A stretch of 6,497 nt of DNA from Candidatus Heimdallarchaeota archaeon (GTDB lineage: Archaea; Asgardarchaeota; Heimdallarchaeia; Heimdallarchaeales; Heimdallarchaeaceae), in assembly GCA_016839875.1 (NCBI GenBank), contig JAEOTK010000127.1, forward strand, positions 1 through 6,497. Reading direction: 5' to 3'. Shown piece after piece: positions 1-5,661 of this stretch (positions are counted from its first letter, which is position 1; every line of letters begins with the position of its first letter). Both the position numbers and the translations under genes were made by a program. The notes beneath the pieces are model-generated. The model made no database searches and was not told where the DNA came from. It worked only from the letters and a program-made list of their open reading frames with translations.

Positions 1-42
1 AAGTTTGATAAACGATTCTCAAGAGCAAATAAAAGACGATAA
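1..42 (+). other. possible C-terminal tail of an upstream gene
   Basis: Frame 1 is open from the window edge to a TAA at 40-42 and would give a very basic tail, KFDKRFSRANKRR. Frame 2 is also open, to a TAA at 53-55 (tail ending KDDKKFL), so the frame cannot be decided from the window. Either would place the end of an upstream plus-strand gene just before the promoter of the thioredoxin gene. It is equally possible that neither is coding. Confidence 0.25.
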
Positions 43-58
43 GAAATTTTTGTAATTA

Positions 59-68
59 GAAAATATTA
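59..68 (+). promoter_or_regulatory. TATA-like box for the thioredoxin gene
   Basis: The sequence GAAAATATTA sits with its centre about 32 bases before the ATG at 96. An archaeal TATA box lies about 26 bases before the transcription start, so this would give a very short leader of around five bases. There is no Shine-Dalgarno sequence before the ATG, which fits near-leaderless translation. The surroundings are very AT-rich, so chance resemblance is a real risk. Confidence 0.4.
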
Positions 69-95
69 AAAAGTAATATTAAGATTTTTAGATTT

Positions 96-911
96 ATGTT
101 TCAGAAAAAAACATTTCTTGTACTATCTCTTTTCATCTTTTCACTAGTTCTACTATCAAACGATGTATTTCCAACAGGAGCAAATAACAACCTAGTAAAT
201 AACTATGAGTCATACAAAATAAATCAACAGGCTACAGATTTTACAGTCCAAGATGTTGATTCAGGTACAATTTATACTTTGGGTGATTTTGAAGGTAAAG
301 TTGTAGTACTTGATCTGTTTGCAACTTGGTGTCCCCCTTGCCAACTATCTATTCCTTATTTACAACTACTCTACAATACTTATTCAAGAAGTGATCTTCA
401 AATCATCTCTGTAGATATTGATGAAACTGAATCTCAATCTCTTGTCTCGCAATTCCGAAGTGATGAACAAATGGATTGGATTGTGAGTTTAGATCCTGAT
501 GGTTTTATTATCAGCACTTATGGTCAGAGCTCTATTCCAACTTTCTACATTATAGATCAACAAGGCTACATTGAATGGAGTGTTTCAGGCTTTTCTGAAG
601 AAGACACATGGCCAGTAATGGAAAACACAATAAAAACACTGATGGAAGAAGAATCAGGAAATGGAAATCCTAATACTACACAATCATCAAAAGTTTTTTT
701 CATAATACTTGAAGTAGGTGCAGGTATAGCTGGAACAGCTACTGTAGTGTTTGTTGTATATAAATTACGTAATCGTATAGGGGTAAAACGATGCTATAAT
801 TGTGAACTTAAAGCAAGTTCGAAATGTGCAAAATGTGGAGTACTTAAATGTGACAATTGTTCTCCTGCTGGATGTGCAAATTGCGGAAGTAGACAATTTA
901 TTCGATTATAG
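96..911 (+). CDS. membrane-anchored extracytoplasmic thioredoxin (TlpA/ResA-like) with C-terminal zinc finger
   Basis: The 271-residue product has three parts. Residues 6-21 are a hydrophobic signal peptide or anchor. Residues 45-183 are a TlpA/ResA/AhpC-type thioredoxin fold: strand VVVLDLFATW, active site W78-C79-P80-P81-C82, a second strand IISVDID, and the cis-proline P148 in SSIPTF followed by a YIID strand. Residues 200-222 form a transmembrane helix followed by the basic stretch KLRNRIGVKR, which by the positive-inside rule places the C-terminus in the cytoplasm. Residues 233-263 contain eight cysteines as four CxxC pairs (C233/236, 244/247, 252/255, 260/263), enough for two zinc sites. 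The protein has no other cysteines. The family reduces or exchanges disulfides outside the cell, for example in protein folding or cytochrome c maturation; the actual substrate is unknown. No CcdA/DsbD-type electron donor is visible here. The ATG at 96 starts the signal sequence directly, so the start is credible. Confidence 0.9.
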   Translation: MFQKKTFLVLSLFIFSLVLLSNDVFPTGANNNLVNNYESYKINQQATDFTVQDVDSGTIYTLGDFEGKVVVLDLFATWCPPCQLSIPYLQLLYNTYSRSDLQIISVDIDETESQSLVSQFRSDEQMDWIVSLDPDGFIISTYGQSSIPTFYIIDQQGYIEWSVSGFSEEDTWPVMENTIKTLMEEESGNGNPNTTQSSKVFFIILEVGAGIAGTATVVFVVYKLRNRIGVKRCYNCELKASSKCAKCGVLKCDNCSPAGCANCGSRQFIRL

Positions 912-919
912 ACAACAAA

Positions 920-939
920 TTAGAAATATGGTTAGAAAT
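920..939. repeat. short direct repeat TTAGAAAT, 12-base period
   Basis: TTAGAAAT occurs at 920-927 and again at 932-939, just after the thioredoxin stop codon, in the 91-base gap before the MFS gene. The spacing is a little over one helical turn. It could be a regulator half-site pair for the MFS gene, but in AT-rich DNA an eight-base repeat may be chance. Confidence 0.3.
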
Positions 940-984
940 GTTTGAAAGAAAAATATCTTGTTGAAATTTTGTCAAAGTTAAACA

Positions 985-992
985 TTTAATAA
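985..992 (+). promoter_or_regulatory. TATA-like box before the MFS gene
   Basis: TTTAATAA lies only about 15 bases before the first ATG (1003), too close to drive a transcript containing it, but about 38 bases before the second in-frame ATG at 1027. If it is the real TATA box, transcription would begin near 1015 and translation at 1027. A competing candidate, AAAAATATC at about 949-957, would allow the first ATG. Neither ATG has a Shine-Dalgarno sequence. Confidence 0.3.
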
Positions 993-1002
993 CACTTAAT
1001 CA

Positions 1003-2319
1003 ATGATTACTAATTGGATTCCTTTTATGACCGATTCAAACGAAACCAATGACTTGAAGAAAGACAATAACAAACAATCGCTTAAGAACTATTTTCTCTT
1101 TTTCTCAGGTCAACAAATCAGTCTTTTAGGATCAACTATAGTACAGTTTGTACTAATTTGGTGGATTACTTTAGAAACAGGAAGTGAGCTCATTTTAGGA
1201 CTTGCTTCACTCGCAGGTTTTGGACCAATGGTTATTTTAAGTCCAATTGCTGGAACAATAGCAGATAGAGTAAATAGAAAATTAGTTATAGTTTCTGCAG
1301 ATATACTGATAGCGATTATTACTGCTGTTGCCATTTATTTGTTCTATAAGAACATGTTTACAATTGCATGGTTATTCATAGTCTTGGTTATCCGAAGCAT
1401 AGGAGATTCTTTTCACAATACTGTCGTAGTGTCTATTCTTCCAACAATGGTGCCTGAGAAATTAATTAGTAGAATTAATGGTTTAAACTATCTCACAAAT
1501 GCAGTAATAAGAATAGCAGGTCCTGCAATAGCTGCAGGATTACTTGTTTTATGGAATACTGTTGATTTGCTTTGGGCAGATATTGCTTCTTTCATATTTG
1601 CTCTTGTTTTGATTATCAAGGTGAAAATTCCTAGAGTGAAAACAGAACTTAACAAAGGGGAAAAAATCCACATGTTTGCAGATCTGAAAGATGCTTTCAA
1701 GACTATTCTTAATACTAAAGGATTATTAGCTATTGGAATAATGCTAATAGTAGTAAATCTGTTCTTCACACCATTCAGTACAATGTTACCTCTGTTTATC
1801 TATAAAACTCACGGAGGAATGGAGACGGATTATGCTTTGGTTATTTTCTTCTTTCAAGCAGGAATAATAGCTGGAAGCATATTTATGACTATATTCAAAG
1901 GTTTTAGGAAAAGAGCGTGGGTAAGTTATTTCGCAATTATTTTTACATTCGTTGTTCTAACAACTATCTTTTTCATACCAGAAGGAAGTGATAATCTGTT
2001 TTGGTTAATAGGAATTCAATTCTTCCTTGGAACTATTGTTCATCCTGTTATCAATGTATCAGTTTTATCTTCTATTCAACTAGTTATACCAAAAGAAAAA
2101 CTAGGAAGAGCATCTGGATTAATTGCCACTGAGGTTTCTAATGTTCAACCCTTATCAATGATTTTTGCAGGTGGATTTGGCGCTCTAATAGGTATTAGAT
2201 ACGTTTATCTCATGTCGGGAATTCTTGGAATTATAATTTGTTCTTTAATCTGGTTCTTAACAAAAGCAAGATCTTTTGATAAAATCCTAGAAAGAAAACT
2301 AGCGATAGGAAGATTGTAA
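1003..2319 (+). CDS. major facilitator superfamily exporter (MefA/EntS-like, MFS_3 type)
   Basis: This 438-residue protein has the size and about twelve hydrophobic segments of an MFS transporter. The loop after the second helix carries the MFS signature G84-T-I-A-D88-R89-V-N-R92-K93 (GxxxDRxxRK). The stretch VPEKLISRINGL (150-161), followed by a helix with AGPAIAAGLL, is typical of the macrolide-efflux/enterobactin-exporter branch. A matching IPKEKLGRASGL at 362-373 in the second half shows the two-fold internal repeat of the fold. A charged central loop (about 206-235) separates the two six-helix halves. Members are proton-driven exporters of drugs or small metabolites in the cytoplasmic membrane; the substrate cannot be read from sequence. 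The first 26 residues are polar except for the short MITNWIPF. Translation may instead begin at the ATG at 1027 (TDSNETND...), which suits the nearby TATA-like box and loses no helix. Confidence 0.9.
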   Translation: MITNWIPFMTDSNETNDLKKDNNKQSLKNYFLFFSGQQISLLGSTIVQFVLIWWITLETGSELILGLASLAGFGPMVILSPIAGTIADRVNRKLVIVSADILIAIITAVAIYLFYKNMFTIAWLFIVLVIRSIGDSFHNTVVVSILPTMVPEKLISRINGLNYLTNAVIRIAGPAIAAGLLVLWNTVDLLWADIASFIFALVLIIKVKIPRVKTELNKGEKIHMFADLKDAFKTILNTKGLLAIGIMLIVVNLFFTPFSTMLPLFIYKTHGGMETDYALVIFFFQAGIIAGSIFMTIFKGFRKRAWVSYFAIIFTFVVLTTIFFIPEGSDNLFWLIGIQFFLGTIVHPVINVSVLSSIQLVIPKEKLGRASGLIATEVSNVQPLSMIFAGGFGALIGIRYVYLMSGILGIIICSLIWFLTKARSFDKILERKLAIGRL

Positions 2320-2360
2320 TTTAACAGATATTTTACGAAATTTAACGTATCTCAAGAATG

Positions 2361-2368
2361 TTTAAAAA
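2361..2368 (+). promoter_or_regulatory. TATA-like box for the hydrolase gene
   Basis: TTTAAAAA, 55-62 bases before the ATG at 2423, would start a transcript near 2391 and leave a leader of about 30 bases. That leader contains AAGGT at 2410-2414, eight bases from the ATG, a weak Shine-Dalgarno candidate. The T-rich run CTTTCTTTTT at 2378-2387 lies between box and predicted start and could alternatively be the U-rich terminator of the MFS transcript. Confidence 0.35.
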
Positions 2369-2422
2369 CATCTTAAACTTTCTTTTTACGAACTCATATC
2401 ACCAAATCCAAGGTATACTAAG

Positions 2423-3382
2423 ATGAATAATGAACAGATGTTTGTACATACTCAAAAACAAAAACAAGCAATTAGAGAGCTTTTAGAAAAGGGAAGAAGA
2501 GACGTTCCCACTTTTCTTGATGAAGGTGCAAGTGAGATCCTATATGTTCCAATTGATGATGGAGAGCTTAGAGTATTTCATCATGTACCAGAAAAAAGTG
2601 AAACAAAAAGACCAATAGTCTTTATTCCAGGTTATGTTGCTGCTCCTATCTCTTGGGTAGATTTTCATATCCCCCACCAAGGAATAGGTGAGTACTACTA
2701 CTTGGAAACAAGAGAAAAGAGATCAAGTAAAATCAAGAAAACAAGAGAGATTACAATGACAATCAACCAAACAGCATATGATGTAGGAGTAGCTCTAAAG
2801 GGATTAGGATTAGCAAATAAGGATTATGTGTTGGCAAGTTCAAGTTATGGGGGAGCAGTTATCTTGGATGGTTTGATTAACCAATATTTTGATCCTCCAA
2901 CGACTTTTGTTCATAATCCAATAGTTAAATGGGTTTGGGAAAAATCAATAAACAATATACTTCTAAGAATTGTTCCGATGTTTATTCTTTCTATTTTGAG
3001 ATTGCCCATTGCTTACATCTTTACAGCAGGGATGAAGAATAAGGTAAACAAAATGAGAATGATAGAATTTGCTAGAGGACTCCAAACATGGAAGTTTAAG
3101 CGATGTACACTTCAAAACAATAAATTCAATATATTCGATGATTTGAAGAAAATCAAGAATGAAGTATTCATCAATACAGGTCCTTTGGATAGATACCATC
3201 CAAGATTGGAATACTTCAATTATGCCAAGGAAATTCCTAATGGACGATTTCTTTTCATGAATACACCTGATGAGGATAGACAGTTATTAGCTGGTGTAAT
3301 CGGAACAGAATTTGCGAAAGTTTCTAAAGATAAAGGATTACCTCAAATTCTTTCACAATTTGAGATAAAAATTGAAAGATAA
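2423..3382 (+). CDS. alpha/beta-hydrolase-fold protein, possibly degenerate catalytic triad
   Basis: This 319-residue protein has no signal peptide. It reads as an alpha/beta hydrolase: strand RPIVFIPGYVA (63-73), where PGY occupies the oxyanion HG position; a strand YYYLETREKRSS in the place usually holding D-RGxGxS; helix TINQTAYDVGVALKGLGL; then the nucleophile elbow YVLASSSYGG (135-144). Here S141 is the likely nucleophile, and the first glycine of GxSxG is replaced by S139. A cap region follows with a hydrophobic stretch (about 179-203) that may touch the membrane. VFINTGPLDRYHP (248-260) supplies the likely acid D256. Where the catalytic histidine is expected, about 25-30 residues later, the sequence is NTPDEDRQLL, with no histidine; the closest is H259. 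The protein may be an esterase/lipase with an unusual triad or a non-catalytic relative. Substrate unknown. The hydrophobic cap hints at a lipid-like ligand, which is inference. Confidence 0.75.
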   Translation: MNNEQMFVHTQKQKQAIRELLEKGRRDVPTFLDEGASEILYVPIDDGELRVFHHVPEKSETKRPIVFIPGYVAAPISWVDFHIPHQGIGEYYYLETREKRSSKIKKTREITMTINQTAYDVGVALKGLGLANKDYVLASSSYGGAVILDGLINQYFDPPTTFVHNPIVKWVWEKSINNILLRIVPMFILSILRLPIAYIFTAGMKNKVNKMRMIEFARGLQTWKFKRCTLQNNKFNIFDDLKKIKNEVFINTGPLDRYHPRLEYFNYAKEIPNGRFLFMNTPDEDRQLLAGVIGTEFAKVSKDKGLPQILSQFEIKIER

Positions 3383-3398
3383 AAAAAATCAAACTGGC

Positions 3399-3422
3399 GT
3401 ATGTGCAATTCTAAGCACATAT
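3399..3422 (+). terminator. hairpin after the hydrolase gene (candidate terminator)
   Basis: TATGTGC (3400-3406) pairs perfectly with GCACATA (3415-3421) around an eight-base loop, and a G-T wobble at 3399/3422 extends it. It starts 17 bases after the hydrolase stop codon, is much more GC-rich than its surroundings, and is followed by the T-rich ATTTACTTTAATTT. Archaea mostly terminate at T-runs without needing a hairpin, so the stem could instead be a 3' stability element or an operator. Confidence 0.5.
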
Positions 3423-3425
3423 TTA

Positions 3426-3441
3426 CTTTAATTTGTTAAAG
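3426..3441. repeat. perfect inverted repeat CTTTAA-TTTG-TTAAAG
   Basis: Six-base arms 3426-3431 and 3436-3441 flank a four-base loop, directly after the stronger hairpin, and a T6 run follows at 3453-3458. It could be the second part of a terminator region or an operator for the surface-protein gene beginning 50 bases downstream. The arms are AT-rich, so the hairpin would be weak. Confidence 0.35.
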
Positions 3442-3442
3442 G

Positions 3443-3452
3443 TTAAAACTTA
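3443..3452 (+). promoter_or_regulatory. possible TATA-like box for the surface-protein gene
   Basis: TTAAAACTTA, centred about 44 bases before the TTG start at 3492, would give a transcript beginning near 3474 and a leader of about 18 bases that keeps the GAGG ribosome site. The box overlaps a region also read as a terminator, so the assignment is weak. Confidence 0.25.
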
Positions 3453-3477
3453 TTTTTTCCCGCATTTGTTTATGAGA

Positions 3478-3481
3478 GAGG
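3478..3481 (+). promoter_or_regulatory. Shine-Dalgarno GAGG that fixes a TTG start
   Basis: GAGG inside GAGAGAGGATGA lies ten bases before TTG at 3492-3494. The in-frame stop TGA at 3483-3485 leaves only AAT and AAA before that TTG, and no ATG or GTG follows before the signal peptide. TTG is therefore the only start that keeps the export signal. A seven-codon reading frame, ATG 3472 to TGA 3495 (MREDEIN), overlaps the TTG in the pattern TTGA. Confidence 0.65.
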
Positions 3482-3491
3482 ATGAAATAAA

Positions 3492-5489
3492 TTGATACCA
3501 GGATCTAGTAAATTAAGAAGAAAGAAGTCTCTAAAGTTAATTGCATTTATACTAATAGTAATAGTTATTTCTTACTCAAATGCAGAAATCGAAAAAGAAT
3601 TCTCAGAAGAGAAAATTCAGAAAACTTCCTCTGATCCCATTCTGATATTCTCTGATGCAGACTTTGGTCCTTCAGGGTATAATTTCCCAGGTACTGGAAC
3701 CTTTGGAGATCCTTACAGAATTGAGAAACACAATATAGATACAGCTGCAGATTATGCAGTTGAGGTTACTGGTGTCACTTCTTTCTTTGTAGTTGAAAGT
3801 AACTCTCTGAAAGGATCTTTAGGAGGTCTTCTGATATCAAGTATTCTTCCAGGACATACAAGCATAGCCAATAATTCCTTTGTTAAAATTGAGGATGGGA
3901 CAGGAATTACAATCGTGAGTGCTGATCAAACTGAGATTAGAAATAACAACTTTCTTGATATTTATACAGCAATTGAATGCTCTCTTTCCACAGATGTGAC
4001 AATAATAGATAATGACATCAAGTTTGGTCATCATGGAATAGTTCTAACAGATTCATCAGGAGCTACAATAAGAAATAATGAAATATTAACTCAAACAGGG
4101 AATGCTATTCATCTAACAGGATCTCATTTCTCACAAATCAGACTGAATCAGCTGAACGAGAGTAATATTGCTATAATCCTAGAATCAAACTATGTTGACA
4201 TTTGTAGTAATGTTCTTTATGCGAACAATCAAGGAGTGTTGATAGATCAATCAATTGCGAGCAAAGTTTGTGATAATTTCATCTACCACAATTTAGGGGG
4301 AGCAATATATGTTTCATCATCAACTCAAAATCTCAGAAAAGATAATGTTATATTTCATAATTTCTTTATTGCAAACACAGGGGGAACAAATCCACAAGCA
4401 ATAAGTTCAGGAACAAACAATACATGGTATAACATTCAATCAAGTGAGGGGAACTATTGGTCAGATGCAAACAAAACCGGACCTTATTATCTGGTGGGAG
4501 CTATAGATCTTTATCCATTGAATACAACCGATAGAGATAGTGATGGACTAGATGACATCAATGAAAGATATGTTTATTTCACTGATTTAGATTTGAATGA
4601 CACCGATTTAGACGGATTATTAGATGGAGAAGAAGTCTATACTTATTCTACAAATCCTGCTGATGCAGACACAGATAACGACCGTTTAGATGATGGTGAA
4701 GAGGTGTTTACCTATGGAACAGATCCTCTCGATTCTGATACTGATGATGACCAACTAGATGATTATGAAGAACTAGTAATTTACTTCACAGATCCATTTG
4801 ATTCAGATACAGACGACGACGGAATCCCAGATGGTTGGGAAGTTTTGAAAGGGCTTGATCCTTTAGTAGATGATTCTACTTTGGATCATGATAATGATGG
4901 CTTAAATAATGTTGAAGAATATTTTCTTGGAACTCATCCATTCTTGAATGATACAGATTTTGATGAGTTAATAGATGGTGAAGAAGTCAACAACTATGGA
5001 ACAGATCCTTTGGATAAGGATTCAGATGATGATAATTTATTTGATGGAGATGAGGTTCTAGTCTATTTCACCAACCCACTAAATCCAGATTCTGATAATG
5101 ACACTCTCGCTGATGGAGTTGAAGTCAATATCTATTTCACTAATCCATTGAGTAATGATACAGATGTGGATGGTATGCCTGATCCTTGGGAGATAGAATA
5201 TGAACTTAACCCATTGTTTGATGATTCAACTTTCGATCCTGATAATGATACTCTTACAAACTTAGGTGAATATTTAGCTGGAACAAACCCATTGCTAAAC
5301 GATACTGATGGAGATGGTTTTTTGGATGGAAAAGAAATTAAAGCTGGAACTGATCCTTTAGATCCTGAAGATTATCCTTTATCAACCAAAAAGAAAGTAT
5401 TGATAATTATTAGTTCAGTATCTGCAGTTGCAATTCTATCCTTAATAATCTCAGGATCCGTATCAAGATTTAGAAAGATGAAGTTTTAA
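3492..5489 (+). CDS. exported beta-helix (NosD-like) surface protein with Asp-rich calcium-type repeats and C-terminal anchor
   Basis: The 665-residue product has four parts. Residues 1-31 are a signal peptide: basic RRKKSLK, then a hydrophobic core ending SYSNA. Residues 58-342 are a right-handed parallel beta-helix of the NosD/PbH1 type. It opens with GTGTFGDPYRIEKHNID, a form of the common GxGTxxDPYxIE motif, runs through N-rich coils such as TEIRNNNFLDI, TIIDNDIKFGHHGI and TIRNNEI, and closes with the NosD signature GNYWSD (320-325) and DLYPL. Residues 347-626 hold twelve DxDxDxxxDxxE repeats, thrombospondin-3-like, expected to bind calcium. Residues 634-656 are a transmembrane helix followed by basic SRFRKMKF, which holds the protein on the outside of the membrane. 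N-glycosylation sequons are plentiful (for example NDT at 369, 486, 555 and 603). A role in binding or processing surface polysaccharide is plausible from the beta-helix family, but no catalytic residues were identified. Translation starts at TTG. Confidence 0.88.
   Translation: MIPGSSKLRRKKSLKLIAFILIVIVISYSNAEIEKEFSEEKIQKTSSDPILIFSDADFGPSGYNFPGTGTFGDPYRIEKHNIDTAADYAVEVTGVTSFFVVESNSLKGSLGGLLISSILPGHTSIANNSFVKIEDGTGITIVSADQTEIRNNNFLDIYTAIECSLSTDVTIIDNDIKFGHHGIVLTDSSGATIRNNEILTQTGNAIHLTGSHFSQIRLNQLNESNIAIILESNYVDICSNVLYANNQGVLIDQSIASKVCDNFIYHNLGGAIYVSSSTQNLRKDNVIFHNFFIANTGGTNPQAISSGTNNTWYNIQSSEGNYWSDANKTGPYYLVGAIDLYPLNTTDRDSDGLDDINERYVYFTDLDLNDTDLDGLLDGEEVYTYSTNPADADTDNDRLDDGEEVFTYGTDPLDSDTDDDQLDDYEELVIYFTDPFDSDTDDDGIPDGWEVLKGLDPLVDDSTLDHDNDGLNNVEEYFLGTHPFLNDTDFDELIDGEEVNNYGTDPLDKDSDDDNLFDGDEVLVYFTNPLNPDSDNDTLADGVEVNIYFTNPLSNDTDVDGMPDPWEIEYELNPLFDDSTFDPDNDTLTNLGEYLAGTNPLLNDTDGDGFLDGKEIKAGTDPLDPEDYPLSTKKKVLIIISSVSAVAILSLIISGSVSRFRKMKF
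4530..5369 (+). repeat. twelve tandem Asp-rich repeats with a 351-base higher-order duplication
   Basis: Repeat units begin at residues 347, 370, 393, 416, 439, 465, 487, 510, 533, 556, 582 and 604 of the surface protein. The step lengths are 23, 23, 23, 23, 26, 22, 23, 23, 23, 26, 22. Units 2-6 and 7-11 therefore form two blocks of exactly 117 residues (4599-4949 and 4950-5300), and unit 12 begins a third. The 26-residue unit in each block carries the same PDxWE and DDST landmarks. This is visible at protein level; the DNA copies have diverged. Confidence 0.85.
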
Positions 5490-5503
5490 TGTAGAAGTCG
5501 ATT

Positions 5504-5542
5504 CCTTTATTTTCCTACTTACAATTTATAAATTCCTGTAAG
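5504..5542 (+). terminator. T-rich tract and hairpin after the surface-protein gene
   Basis: The tract CCTTTATTTTCCT (5504-5516) is followed by CTTACA (5518-5523), which pairs with TGTAAG (5537-5542). The 13-base loop contains the palindrome ATTTATAAAT (5524-5533). The pyrimidine tract, 15 bases after the stop codon, resembles an archaeal T-rich terminator. The hairpin may help, or may be a binding site upstream of the next gene. The rest of the 172-base gap holds the promoter of the next gene and nothing else recognisable. Confidence 0.4.
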
Positions 5543-5616
5543 CACTTTCATTATTCGAAATCAAAATCGAACGAAGTTATGCTTAAAATATACAAAATAT
5601 TGCTAGAATGATTGTG

Positions 5617-5632
5617 CGAAAGAATTATAAAA
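5617..5632 (+). promoter_or_regulatory. BRE/TATA promoter of the solute-binding protein gene
   Basis: The purine-rich CGAAAG (5617-5622), resembling a TFB recognition element, directly precedes AATTATAAAA with a clear TATA core at 5625-5632. The box centre is about 33 bases before the ATG at 5662, giving an expected transcript start near 5656 and a leader of only a few bases. A second TATA-like sequence, AAAATATAC at 5585-5593, lies further upstream. This is the best promoter in the window. Confidence 0.55.
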
Positions 5633-5661
5633 TTGACTAGGATAATGTTAATTTGGTTTAT

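Noticed and set aside
1110..1769. Two minus-strand open frames (1110-1334 and 1488-1769) inside the MFS gene
   Set aside because: They lie wholly within a confidently identified transporter gene, have no recognisable domains or promoter, and their hydrophobic look mirrors the membrane-helix codons on the other strand.
2963..4034. Minus-strand open frames at 2963-3199 and 3837-4034
   Set aside because: Both are antisense to the hydrolase and beta-helix genes, short, and show no family features.
4530..5369. Tandem repeats considered as a CRISPR array or minisatellite
   Set aside because: The repetition is at protein level, with Asp codons varied (GAT/GAC) and unit lengths in multiples of three inside one open frame. 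There are no conserved repeat/unique spacer alternations.
5551..5575. TTCGAAATCAAAATCGAACGAA as an operator or hairpin
   Set aside because: Only four-base arms (TTCG/CGAA) pair, with competing partners. It is too weak to call beyond AT-rich background.
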